NCBI GenBank assembly: GCA_028870115.1
Contig: JAGWQH010000055.1
Location: 1-64,000, forward strand
Length of the DNA: 64,000 bases
Source: Candidatus Methylomirabilota bacterium
GTDB lineage: Bacteria > Methylomirabilota > Methylomirabilia > Methylomirabilales > Methylomirabilaceae
Direction: 5' to 3'
Made by a program: the position numbers and the translations under genes. Numbering within the stretch: the first letter of the stretch is position 1; every line of letters begins with the position of its first letter. Shown piece by piece: positions 32,425 through 40,941 of this stretch. Under the pieces are notes generated by a model, which saw only the letters and a list, made by a program, of their open reading frames with translations, did no database searches and was not told where the DNA came from.

Positions 32425-34782
32425 TCACGAACTTTCATGCTCATGGGAGTGGGAGGCTCCTGCTGGGGTATGGCTTTGATTATGATGCTCCCTCGCAACG
32501 ATACCGTGTCGTTCGGATTTCCGATGATAGTAGTGTTGATAGTCCTGATAATACGAATACCCATGGCTATGCAGATCCATATTGTTCAGGACGACGCCCA
32601 AGATTTTCGCGTTGACTGCGTTGAGTGTTTTTACCGCTCTTTGAGCGGCATCTCGAACCGTTTTACCTGCACGGATAACAAACAAGGTGCCCTCGGCGAA
32701 TGTGGACAGCAGAACGCTATCGGTAAACCCCAACACCGGCGGCGCGTCGATAATCACATGCTTGAACTTCTGACAGAGCAGATCCATGGCGTCCTTCATC
32801 CGCTCGGAGCCGAGCAACTCCGCCGGATTCAATGGGGATTGTCCCGCCGGCAGCAGATAGAGGTTGGGGATCGTCGTTTGTTTGATCGTGGCGCCGAGCT
32901 CTGCATCCCCCACAAGAAAGTTCGACAGCCCGGGCGTCCGATCCTCCCCCAGGATCCGGTGACAATCGGGATAGCGCATATCCCCATCGATGAGCAGAAT
33001 ATCACCGCCGAGTTGCGACAGCGCGATAGCAAGATTGATCGATACTCCTGTTTTACCGTCGCCCGGTTCCGCGCTCGTCACGAGGAGCAACTTGGGAGGG
33101 TTCTCCGGGAGAGAGAAGAGGAGCGAGGTCCGAATATTCCGGATAGCCTCACTCACCAACGAGGACTGATCCTGATACATGGCCAGTTCAAACGACTTCG
33201 TTTCCTGGCCGTTGCTGGTTCCTTTCAGTCGCCTTCTTCGTTCGGCGGAGGCTAATGCCGGCACGGCCCCCAGAATCGGCAATGCGAACGTCGATTCGAC
33301 CTCTTCGATCTTATTGACAGTATTGTCGAGGTAGTCGGCGAAGAACGCTAAGCCGATCCCCAGACTCAAACCAAGGACGATCCCGAGCGTCAGGTTGAGC
33401 AGCTTCTTAGGGCGATCGGGCCAGAGCGGAACTTTTGCCCGATCGGTGACCTGGATATTCGTGGAATCGAGTCCCACAGAGACGGCCGTCTCCTTCATGC
33501 GCTGCAAGAGACCGGCGTACAGCTCACGATTAATATCCACTTCTCGCTTCAGGATGTTGTACTGGATGGCATCTTCATTGGTCTTGAGGGTCACCTGTTT
33601 CTGCTGGTCCACCGAGCTTTGTAGCAGATGTTCCGATTTCAGAGCTGCCTCATAACTCGACCGCAGCCCGCCAATAATCTTTTGAACCTCACCATCGAGC
33701 CGTGCCTTCACCTCATCGATATTGCTCTTCAGCGCCACCATCCTCGGGTAGTCCGGCAGAAACGTCTCGGAGAGCTTTCTGTATTCGGCTTGAAGGCGGA
33801 AATACTCTGTCTTCAAGCTAGTAATCAGCGGATTTTCCAGCACCGATGGAAGCGACTGGGACTCTTGTCCTTGAGCCTGTCGATACAGCGCCTCTTTCGC
33901 CAATCGATCGCTGCGCGCTTTCATCAGAGCATCGGTGAGCAGTGAAAGTTGCTTGGTTGTCTGCTCCTGTTTTTCATCGAGCACGAGGTATTGCTTCTGC
34001 TTGGCAAACTTTTGGAGCAGTTCATCAGAGCTTTCAAGCTTCACCTTCACCTCTTGAATCTGCTTCGCCAGGAAGTCGCCGGCATATTTCGTCGCGCCCA
34101 CTTTCTGCTCGATGCTCTGTTCGATAAAGTTTTCTGCCATCGCGTTAGCCACCTGGGCAGAGAGCTCCGGCGAGGTACTAAGGAAAGCGATCTTTACCAG
34201 GCGGGTATTCTTGACGGGTTCAATCTCGAGCTTACTCAAAAAACGGTTCACTATAGGCGACTCAATCGTTGACACCTCGCCGGGAACCCGTTGCGTAGAG
34301 GATTGTTGCAGCAGAGAGGCAACGATGCCGGCTAACCCGGCCCAGGCATTGGAAACCGGACCACCTGTATCCGTTCCCGAGAATTCCGGGTTGGTTTCAA
34401 GTTTGAGTAGCTTCACGACCCGCTCCGCCAGGGAATAGCTCGTCAACAGCTTGTATTGCGTTTGATAATAGTCGTCAGTTTCTTTGTTGACCGACGGCGA
34501 GACCTCTTCAAATTTCAGGATCCTGGGTTCTGTTTTGTCAATCTGGATGGTCGCGGCGGCCTTATACACCGGCTGCTGAATGAAGGTTGCCGTCGCCACG
34601 GTAATTACCGTGACAAGAAAACAGGTGAGGACGATCCAGCGGTGCTTGAGTAGCACATGCCAGTAGTCTCTGAGATGCGGATCTTTCTTTTGCTCGGGAA
34701 ACGCCTGGACAGGCCATAGCTGGGGTTTCGCCGGAACTCCGCTCTCGTCCCTCACTTTTACGAGCGCATTATCGGGGTCCAT
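32425..34782 (-). CDS. wzc: Polysaccharide co-polymerase fused to BY-kinase (Wzc-like)
   Basis: A 785-residue inner-membrane protein that sets chain length and links Wzy polymerisation to Wza export. Wzz-type domain: first membrane helix about residues 50-70 (RWIVLTCFLVTVITVATATF), PVYKAAATIQI, then a long coiled-coil stretch 200-420, and a second helix near 470-495 (LLNLTLGIVLGLSLGIGLAF). Kinase domain: Walker A SAEPGDGKTG near 585, Walker A' ILLIDGDMRYP, Walker B VIIDAPPVLG. The end is Tyr- and His-rich (YSYYQDYQHYYH), the usual autophosphorylation cluster. No separate phosphatase gene is seen nearby. Confidence 0.92.
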   Translation of the reverse strand: MDPDNALVKVRDESGVPAKPQLWPVQAFPEQKKDPHLRDYWHVLLKHRWIVLTCFLVTVITVATATFIQQPVYKAAATIQIDKTEPRILKFEEVSPSVNKETDDYYQTQYKLLTSYSLAERVVKLLKLETNPEFSGTDTGGPVSNAWAGLAGIVASLLQQSSTQRVPGEVSTIESPIVNRFLSKLEIEPVKNTRLVKIAFLSTSPELSAQVANAMAENFIEQSIEQKVGATKYAGDFLAKQIQEVKVKLESSDELLQKFAKQKQYLVLDEKQEQTTKQLSLLTDALMKARSDRLAKEALYRQAQGQESQSLPSVLENPLITSLKTEYFRLQAEYRKLSETFLPDYPRMVALKSNIDEVKARLDGEVQKIIGGLRSSYEAALKSEHLLQSSVDQQKQVTLKTNEDAIQYNILKREVDINRELYAGLLQRMKETAVSVGLDSTNIQVTDRAKVPLWPDRPKKLLNLTLGIVLGLSLGIGLAFFADYLDNTVNKIEEVESTFALPILGAVPALASAERRRRLKGTSNGQETKSFELAMYQDQSSLVSEAIRNIRTSLLFSLPENPPKLLLVTSAEPGDGKTGVSINLAIALSQLGGDILLIDGDMRYPDCHRILGEDRTPGLSNFLVGDAELGATIKQTTIPNLYLLPAGQSPLNPAELLGSERMKDAMDLLCQKFKHVIIDAPPVLGFTDSVLLSTFAEGTLFVIRAGKTVRDAAQRAVKTLNAVNAKILGVVLNNMDLHSHGYSYYQDYQHYYHRKSERHGIVAREHHNQSHTPAGASHSHEHESS

Positions 34783-34848
34783 CTATTTTTCTCTCTTGAC
34801 CTTTTTTGAATCCACTGGGGGTGCATTCCCCGCGACTTGCCGCGAGTA

Positions 34849-34914
34849 CGTCATACCGGCGGAAGCCGGTATTCAGAAGGCCCGACTGGATTCCGGGTCA
34901 CGCCCGGAATGACG
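34849..34914. repeat. Dispersed repeat E, copy 1
   Basis: Sequence of the type GTCATaCCGGCGGAAGCCGG...CTGGATTCCGGGTCACGCCCGGAATGAC with two internal hairpins, lying between wzc and wza. A second copy is at 62502-62563, and the sequence just after both copies is also alike. Confidence 0.8.
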
Positions 34915-34947
34915 AACTGGCTGAAACATATATGCCGTCACATATAA

Positions 34948-36063
34948 TCAGTAAAATGATGCCCCAACGCCGAAACGGATGAACTCAAGGAACCCGAACC
35001 AGGCCGACTTGAACCCATGGCTGTTCACCAAAATTACGTCGTTTTTCATTACAAGAGGGCCTTTCTGACCCTGCTCTATCTCGTTGAGACTGACCTCAAT
35101 GATCTGTTTCTTTTGTCCTTTAATCTCGCGAAATATCTTGACGCCCTCAAAATCTGCGATACGCGTAACACCGCCGGCTTCGATGATCGCTTGATCGACG
35201 GTGACCTCTCTCCCTTTCAAGAGATACGAACCAGGCTTCTGGACCGCTCCCCCTACAAAGAAGCTGCCCGCCTTAGGAACATGGACGACATCTCCGGACT
35301 GCAGGGGTGCGTTCAACTCCTCTTTTCCACCGACCAGCATCTCCTCCAGATTGATTTCGAGAACCGCCTCCTGGGTAGATTTCCCATTAGACCCAGTCTG
35401 GGGTTGCGAACCAGGTGGGTCCGGCAGACCCGGCGACTTCGCCGCCTTGCGGATCAGATAGACAACCTGGTCGGATTGCTCAGTGAGTCCTTCGGCCATC
35501 GCCAGCATATCCACGACCGAGCGCGGGCCGCTGACCTCAAAGACACCGGGCTTTTTCACGGCGCCGAAGACACTGATCCGATGGCTGTGATGTTCGAGCA
35601 CAAAGACGCTGACTTGAGGATCCCGGACATACCTGGAGCCAAGCGCTGTCTTTATAACTTCTTCGAGCTCCATCGCACTTTTTCCACCAGCAGCCACTGT
35701 GCCCGCAAGCGGGAGCGTCATGAGTCCTTCCGCGCCGATTCTGGCTTTGATCTTGCTGAGTTCCGGGATATCGAAGACGGAAATCTCCAGAAGATCGCCT
35801 GTCCCCAACTTGTAATCGCCAGCCAGGCCATCTGGATTTGCCATGGCAAGGATCCTGCTGTTCAGTGCTAGATTGTCATGGTTCTCATCATGGGCCAAAT
35901 TGGCGATCAGAGCTTCGGTCTTTGAAATCCCGGAACTTGTCGCGCAACCCGACGCAAGGAGGGCTGCTATCGCGCCCACAACGAGCATCGTACTCCGGAC
36001 GCACGCAGTCCCGGTTTTGGGGGTTGATGGGGGGATGTTGCTATTTGAACCTCTGTACGGCAT
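34948..36063 (-). CDS. wza: Outer-membrane polysaccharide export lipoprotein (Wza-like)
   Basis: A 371-residue lipoprotein. The signal sequence ends in a lipobox (LLASGC, Cys about residue 40); the first 24 residues before MLVVGAIAALL may not be translated. The polysaccharide-export domain begins YKLGTGDLLEISVFDIPELSK at about 80, and SLBB domains follow (VFGAVKKPGVFEVSGPRSVVDML and FFVGGAVQKPGSYLLKGREVTVDQAI). In Wza the octamer forms the outer-membrane pore. AGGAGG lies upstream of the annotated ATG. Gene order FecR protein, Wza, Wzc on one strand fits a single transcript. Confidence 0.9.
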   Translation of the reverse strand: MPYRGSNSNIPPSTPKTGTACVRSTMLVVGAIAALLASGCATSSGISKTEALIANLAHDENHDNLALNSRILAMANPDGLAGDYKLGTGDLLEISVFDIPELSKIKARIGAEGLMTLPLAGTVAAGGKSAMELEEVIKTALGSRYVRDPQVSVFVLEHHSHRISVFGAVKKPGVFEVSGPRSVVDMLAMAEGLTEQSDQVVYLIRKAAKSPGLPDPPGSQPQTGSNGKSTQEAVLEINLEEMLVGGKEELNAPLQSGDVVHVPKAGSFFVGGAVQKPGSYLLKGREVTVDQAIIEAGGVTRIADFEGVKIFREIKGQKKQIIEVSLNEIEQGQKGPLVMKNDVILVNSHGFKSAWFGFLEFIRFGVGASFY

Positions 36064-36203
36064 CCCTACAACCTCCTACCTTCGTGTCTTCGACACTCAT
36101 CAGCTATTTTCACTACTTTAATTGTTGCAATAGACATGCCGTCGATACGCTACATCCCCCGCTCTCGTCCGTCTTCGGACTCATACGAACCGGTAGAACT
36201 CAT

Positions 36204-37523
36204 CTAGGGGGCGACGTTGCTGGCGACAGGAGTGGATCCACCGCCACTGTGCAACACGCCGAGCGGCACTCCAATAGCGGCACCGCCTGCCGCACCCCCA
36301 GCTACCAAGGCCGCAATACCAGGCCCCGCGGGGACCAGAAATGCCGCAGCTAAGCCGCATTCCTCAACGACGACCCATCGTTTTTCAGGTTGTTCTTCCC
36401 AGGCCCAGGTAAAGTCTCGGTACAGCTCCTGATCCGGTCGCGGCGGTTCGGTAGGCGGAGATCCGAGTTGCACCTCCTGCCATCCGCCCCACACATCCGG
36501 TGGGTTCGAGGGATGCCACGCCCATACATAATCCGCCTTGGGAGCTTGGGATGGCGGATTGACTGGCGGCGGGAGCTTGGCGGTTTCCTCATTGGAAGCC
36601 CGACGGAACGGCGCAAACTGGCCGCACTCTCGCTTGGCGATGACCCACTGATCTTTCCACGCCCACGCAAAGCCTTCGCGCACCTCCTGCGCAGGCGGAG
36701 GCGGGGTCACCGGCGGGATGCCGAGCTTCATCTCCTGCCACCCACCCTGAACGTCTTGGGGGTGAGAGGGGTGCCATGTCCAAACGTTCTCAGGCTTTGG
36801 CGCCTGGCTGGGTGGATCGGTCGGCGGAGGAGCTTGCTGTCCACCAGGCTGAGCGGCCGCGTACTGCTTGAACGGGACCGCTCCCGACGATTGCGCAGCC
36901 ACGGTCCGTACCTGCCCTTCTGTCAGTCGTTCTGTGACAGAGCCGTTCTGTGAGACAAGGAACGCTTCACCGGACAGCAGGCGGACTCGAGGAATCCCAC
37001 CCTTCTGAGCCGTAATCACACCCAACGTGTCCCGTTGAGTCTGTGAACTCGTGCTGATACGGGTCGCCGCTGCGTGGCCGGTACCACCCGTAGTAATTGC
37101 GGCGGTCTGGATGAATCCACCCGGCATCACAAGTCGGGTAGACGATGAGGGTCGCAATCTAAACAGCACATTACCCTCTGCGATGCGTACGATCATGGAC
37201 GATCCCATCATAGTGACCGCCAGTTCTGTCGTAGGACTGGCTTCCAGTCGGCTTCCGTCGAACAGGCCCAAAGCAACGGTTCCTGTTCTAGCCCTGACCA
37301 ACGTCTTGTCGAATACGGGAAGCGTTCCCGAGCCCAACGCGATCCAGCCCTTGCCGTCGAAGGAGATCTGCGCGGGCGACGTCCCTCGGATTTCACCAAG
37401 CGGCTGATTGAACCGAGGTGTTGCCGCGATCGCTCCCGATATAAATACTGACAAGACGGCCGACGCGAGTATCGCAAACGCAAAACTCGCGCAACTTCTG
37501 CGGACTGTTCCAGAGGTCAACAT
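36204..37523 (-). CDS. Secreted FecR-domain protein with two Trp/Pro-rich tandem repeats
   Basis: A 439-residue protein from ATG 37523, preceded by AGAGGAGG. Signal peptide about residues 1-35 (SFAFAILASAVLSVFISGAIAA). FecR-type beta-rich domain about 60-200 (GSRLEASPTTELAV, FRLRPSSSTRLVMPGGFIQT, VRLLSGEAFLVS). Two tandem units of about 70 residues then follow at roughly 232-301 and 318-390, each with NPPSQAPK-like lead, W-x-WHPS-x-P-x-DV-x-GGWQE and F-x-WAW. The last 50 residues are Gly/Ala-rich and partly hydrophobic. It sits between the Wza gene and the response regulators, so a role in surface assembly or sensing of the polymer is inferred. Confidence 0.75.
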   Translation of the reverse strand: MLTSGTVRRSCASFAFAILASAVLSVFISGAIAATPRFNQPLGEIRGTSPAQISFDGKGWIALGSGTLPVFDKTLVRARTGTVALGLFDGSRLEASPTTELAVTMMGSSMIVRIAEGNVLFRLRPSSSTRLVMPGGFIQTAAITTGGTGHAAATRISTSSQTQRDTLGVITAQKGGIPRVRLLSGEAFLVSQNGSVTERLTEGQVRTVAAQSSGAVPFKQYAAAQPGGQQAPPPTDPPSQAPKPENVWTWHPSHPQDVQGGWQEMKLGIPPVTPPPPAQEVREGFAWAWKDQWVIAKRECGQFAPFRRASNEETAKLPPPVNPPSQAPKADYVWAWHPSNPPDVWGGWQEVQLGSPPTEPPRPDQELYRDFTWAWEEQPEKRWVVVEECGLAAAFLVPAGPGIAALVAGGAAGGAAIGVPLGVLHSGGGSTPVASNVAP

Positions 37524-37584
37524 TATCAATACCTCCTCTCTTCTCTTACGATCGAACGGCTCACAAAAAACTACCAACACTCAC

Positions 37585-38055
37585 TTATGCGGGCGCCGGC
37601 TCCCCTTCGGTTGCCTGAAGGATCGAACCGGCAAGACCAATGAGGTGATCCAGCGCTTGCGCCAACACTCGCCGCCTGGCCCACACCTCCCCACGCTCCA
37701 CAGCTCGGATCACCTTTTCCAGGCTGGTTCTCTCGCCTTTAACGATGTATCCTCTGGCCCCGAGTTCAAGTGTCTGCTGGATGATCTCTTCTTCGTCATG
37801 GCCGGAGCGAATAATTACTCTTGTGTTCGGGTTGAACCATCGAACCAGCCTGAGGACCTCGAAGCCATCGATCCCCGGCAGATCCAGATCAAGAATCAGT
37901 ATGTCCGGGTCCAGCCGCGCGACGTCAGCAATCGCCTCCAGCCCGTCACACGCCTCTGCAGCAACTTGAAAGTCTGGCACGCATGCGAGCTGCTCCCGAG
38001 CCAGCTCGCGAAGCCCAGGATCATCCTCAGCAATAACGATTCGAATAGATGACAT
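37585..38055 (-). CDS. Single-domain response regulator (receiver without output domain)
   Basis: A 156-residue protein from ATG 38055 (MSSIRIVIAEDDPGLRELA). The receiver domain is complete: acidic pair EDD, phospho-acceptor in LILDLDLPGIDGFEVL, Ser in IIRSGHDEEE, and Lys in YIVKGE. It ends shortly after a linker-like GEVWARRRVLAQALDHLIG that resembles the linker of the full NarL-type regulator next door (GEIWADRKVLTHVLENL), but the DNA-binding helix-turn-helix is missing. It may be a truncated paralogue or a protein-interaction regulator. It lies between the FecR gene and the full regulator. Confidence 0.85.
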   Translation of the reverse strand: MSSIRIVIAEDDPGLRELAREQLACVPDFQVAAEACDGLEAIADVARLDPDILILDLDLPGIDGFEVLRLVRWFNPNTRVIIRSGHDEEEIIQQTLELGARGYIVKGERTSLEKVIRAVERGEVWARRRVLAQALDHLIGLAGSILQATEGEPAPA

Positions 38056-38243
38056 CGTCACACTTCCTTCTGATGATCCGTTGGATGACCCATGGACTCG
38101 CCAAGACATCCGGTCCAGCTACGCAATCCACACCTATCCTCCGTGTGTGCAACATGTCACATCTGTATGCGCAAGGTTCACGCCGTCTCCGACAGCGACC
38201 TTACAATCGCATGCGCAACACCCTCGCCATCCTTATATATGAA

Positions 38244-38272
38244 AAGATAAGTACGAAATCCCTTATTGGCAA
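38244..38272 (-). promoter_or_regulatory. Possible promoter for the short response regulator and FecR/wza/wzc run
   Basis: On the minus strand TTGCCA (38267-38272), 17 bases, TATCTT (38244-38249). The 38056-38417 gap has no gene. It also holds a perfect 12-base palindrome TGGCCTAGGCCA at 38304-38315, just upstream of this promoter, which could be an operator. Confidence 0.4.
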
Positions 38273-38417
38273 TCGGCTATTTAGCGTATTTTACCAAAAA
38301 AAATGGCCTAGGCCAGATATTACTCAAAACGTAAAATAGTTTTCCCTTTTTTAAAGAGAGTTTGTTTGAGATGTTGTGCAGGTGGGTGAGATGAAGTGCG
38401 TGGAGCGGTATCAGGGG

Positions 38418-39071
38418 TTAGCTGTTACGTTCTGCGATCCGATGGAGGGTGAGCTCCAAGCGCCGACTAATCTTTAACTTACTGAAAACATTGCTTAAAT
38501 GGCTCTTTACCGTCTTATCGCTGATCCCAAGTCGAACGGCGATCTCTTTGTTCGTCATGCCCTGGATGACCCACCTGACGATCTCCTGCTCCCGGTCGGT
38601 CAGAGTCTCTTGCGTCTCCAGGAGGGGCGCATTCACCCCGTGCACTTTCCGGTACAAGTTCTCCAGCACATGTGTCAGGACTTTGCGATCCGCCCAGATC
38701 TCCCCGTTATAGGTGGCCCGGATGGCCCTGGCAACATCTTTGTGGCTGAGTGTTTTTTCCAAATATCCTTTCGCGCCAAGTTGTAAGGCTTGGATCATGA
38801 ACTCATCGTCGGAAAATCCGGAGAGGATTAACACACGTGTCCGGGGAGATTTCTTGTGGATCTGCGGGAGCGCCTCAATACCTCCAAGCCCAGGCATCTG
38901 GATGTCCAGTAGCAGGATATCCGGTTGAAGCGTTTCAGCCATGCTGACGGCCTGGAGGCCATCAGCGGCCTCTCCGACCACGGAAATGGTCGACTCTTGC
39001 TCCAACAGCATCCGCAGTCCTTCTCGAAAAAGGGCATGATCGTCAGCGATGAGTACCGTAATCCGATTCAT
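38418..39071 (-). CDS. NarL/FixJ-type response regulator
   Basis: A 217-residue two-domain regulator. Receiver: VLIADDHALFREGLRMLLEQ, phospho-acceptor in LLLDIQMPGLGGIE, Ser in LILSGFSDDEF, Lys in GYLEKTLSHKD. DNA-binding domain from about residue 150: LTDREQEIVRWVIQGMTNKEIAVRLGISDKTVKSHLSNVFSKL, a complete LuxR-type helix-turn-helix. No histidine kinase is encoded nearby. A consensus promoter and paired dyad sites lie upstream, so it may regulate itself and the export genes. Confidence 0.92.
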   Translation of the reverse strand: MNRITVLIADDHALFREGLRMLLEQESTISVVGEAADGLQAVSMAETLQPDILLLDIQMPGLGGIEALPQIHKKSPRTRVLILSGFSDDEFMIQALQLGAKGYLEKTLSHKDVARAIRATYNGEIWADRKVLTHVLENLYRKVHGVNAPLLETQETLTDREQEIVRWVIQGMTNKEIAVRLGISDKTVKSHLSNVFSKLKISRRLELTLHRIAERNS

Positions 39072-39178
39072 CCCCCTTCCCTCCCTACTTGGCTAAGCCA
39101 TTAGCAATCGAGGAGTAGTGCCGCAACAGCCCTCTGTGTACTTAACCAATCAAAGAACCTACTAGTAATCCAAATGAT

Positions 39179-39207
39179 AACATAATAAACCGAGCGCCAA
39201 CTGTCAA
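39179..39207 (-). promoter_or_regulatory. Sigma70-type promoter of the NarL-type regulator
   Basis: Minus strand TTGACA (39202-39207), 17-base spacer, TATGTT (39179-39184), about 110 bases before the gene start at 39071. Confidence 0.6.
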
Positions 39208-39251
39208 GTCTTATCACAGTTCATCTAACCATCCATATCCAAACGTCAAAA

Positions 39252-39286
39252 TGACACTATTTGTCCATACTATGACACTGTTGGTC
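39252..39286 (-). promoter_or_regulatory. Paired dyad sites upstream of the regulator promoter
   Basis: TGACACTATTTGTC (39252-39265) and TGACACTGTTGGTC (39273-39286) are direct repeats 21 bases apart, that is, on the same face of the helix. Each has an imperfect GAC...GTC dyad. Placed about 45 bases upstream of the -35 box, they look like binding sites for an activator, perhaps the regulator itself. Confidence 0.45.
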
Positions 39287-39325
39287 GCTACTTTGTACCC
39301 TCCTCCTGTGCCTCACCAAGTGAAC

Positions 39326-40051
39326 CTACTGAGCAGGAGGCTGTGAGCGCGTGCGGCTACGCTCCCACATGAACAGGCCAAAGGCGATTATGCCGAGAAG
39401 CACCAACGAGGCATAGCCGAAGTCGCGGGAGGCAAAGAGGATCAGATCATCGAACCGGCCGATGAGGAGCGACATTCTGGCCATGACCGTATAGCCAAAG
39501 CCGGCGCCGAAGTTAATCATGAGGAAATAGATGCCGATTCGTGCTGCGACTTGGATCGGTCCCTTGTGCTCGATGGAGAAGAAGAAATAGACCAGCACCG
39601 TGACGACGCCGACCAGGATCAGCAGGGTATTGATCTGCGCCATCCCGAAGGAGGACTGCCCGGCATTCAGGATCGGCCTTAATGTCCCCTGCACTTGCTG
39701 AAGGATGTTGGAGGAGATGATGCGGGGAATGGCGACGCCGGAGCCGAAACCCACGATCACGGCAAACGAGATCCGGCTCAGCCAGCTCACTTTCGGGATG
39801 AAGCGGGTCAGGACCAGGAGACCCAGGATAGCGGCGATCAGGAACCACCATTTCCCTTCCTGCATCACCGGAGCGTAGAGGCTTTTGACCATCACATCGT
39901 AATAGATCCGGACGATGGTGTACCCCATCGAGATTCCAACGTAGAGATGCTCACCAAATCGGAAGAACGGGTTATCCTTATACAGGAAGCTGAACATGCA
40001 CAGAGTGAGACCGGCGGCCACCCAGGCGCCGAGCAGGACAGAAGGCGTCAT
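39326..40051 (-). CDS. Conserved membrane protein of the MutL-like/DUF6754 operon (seventh gene)
   Basis: A 241-residue protein with about seven hydrophobic helices and no signal peptide (MTPSVLLGAWVAAGLTLCMFS). NPFFRFGEHLYVGISMGYTI and GFGYTVMARMSLLIGRFDDL look like conserved loops. I do not recognise a named family. ATG 40051 overlaps the TGA of the gene upstream by one base, so it is the last member of a coupled operon. Confidence 0.75.
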   Translation of the reverse strand: MTPSVLLGAWVAAGLTLCMFSFLYKDNPFFRFGEHLYVGISMGYTIVRIYYDVMVKSLYAPVMQEGKWWFLIAAILGLLVLTRFIPKVSWLSRISFAVIVGFGSGVAIPRIISSNILQQVQGTLRPILNAGQSSFGMAQINTLLILVGVVTVLVYFFFSIEHKGPIQVAARIGIYFLMINFGAGFGYTVMARMSLLIGRFDDLILFASRDFGYASLVLLGIIAFGLFMWERSRTRSQPPAQ

Positions 40052-40941
40052 CAGCGTCTCGCCTCTCGCGGCGAGCCGGGCACACTAGACCCACTATGGG
40101 TACCCGCTGAGGGCCGGATCCCCAATCGGGGCGTCAGGAAGTACAGGAGATTGCAGAGCAGAATCAGGCCGATAATGATAAAATGCGTGGCTGATTGCGC
40201 GTCCATCCCGGCCACCGCCTTCCCCTTCATCCCGATCAACGTTTCGTACTCGGCTGCCCCGCGCAACCCGCCGATCAGGCCGTTGATCTGCCCGGTATCG
40301 AGGAATGGGTAGAGGCCTGGCGCGATCACGGCCGTCACGCCGCCCCCCAACTCGAAACCGTACTTCTCCTTACCATACAGGTACCAGCTTTCGACGCCGG
40401 GGGTCCCCGCGGCCAGACTGACCACGTAGTTGACCTGCCTCAGCGATTTGACCCCTTGCATGACCGGCAGGTCCGCAGTCCGCTCGCCATAGTGGTCGGT
40501 CGGAAAGGCGGCAGCCAGGTCCTGGCCCATGTTGATGATGACGTTGGTCCCGCCTGGCGAGTATCCAAGGAAGGTGTAGTCCACGCCTCGTCGTTTCCCG
40601 TGCTCGCTTGCGATCCCGCTCACTACCTTTTCGGCCATTCCCGTTCCTGTCACCCAAAGCGTCATCCCGACGACCCGCAGATTCCGTTTGAAGGCGTGAT
40701 TAAGCAACGCGACCGCCATCGGATAGAGTTCCGGTTTGGAGGCCGGATCGAAGTCCAGCGACAACAAAAATACCGATCCCGGCGGAAGCGACTCGATGTA
40801 GTCGTAGACTCGCCTGACCTCTGGCGAGATCCGGATCGGAAAGCCGATCGGACGCAAGAGCGGGATCAGCGTGGCAAGCGCGACCAGGACGAAGATCACC
40901 CGACGATCCAGCCGCAGCAGCTTGCGGGCCAGCTCCCTCAA
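40051..40941 (-). CDS. Conserved membrane-anchored protein of the MutL-like/DUF6754 operon (sixth gene)
   Basis: A 296-residue protein with one N-terminal helix (residues 14-32, VIFVLVALATLIPLL) and a C-terminal helix near 255-275 (FIIIGLILLCNLLYFL). The domain between, about 220 residues, has a mixed alpha/beta pattern: GSVFLLSLDFDPASKPELYPM, NLRVVGMTLWVTGTG, VDYTFLGYSPGGTNVIINMGQ. No catalytic motif or named family is recognised. It overlaps its upstream neighbour by 4 bases. Confidence 0.75.
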   Translation of the reverse strand: MRELARKLLRLDRRVIFVLVALATLIPLLRPIGFPIRISPEVRRVYDYIESLPPGSVFLLSLDFDPASKPELYPMAVALLNHAFKRNLRVVGMTLWVTGTGMAEKVVSGIASEHGKRRGVDYTFLGYSPGGTNVIINMGQDLAAAFPTDHYGERTADLPVMQGVKSLRQVNYVVSLAAGTPGVESWYLYGKEKYGFELGGGVTAVIAPGLYPFLDTGQINGLIGGLRGAAEYETLIGMKGKAVAGMDAQSATHFIIIGLILLCNLLYFLTPRLGIRPSAGTHSGSSVPGSPREARR

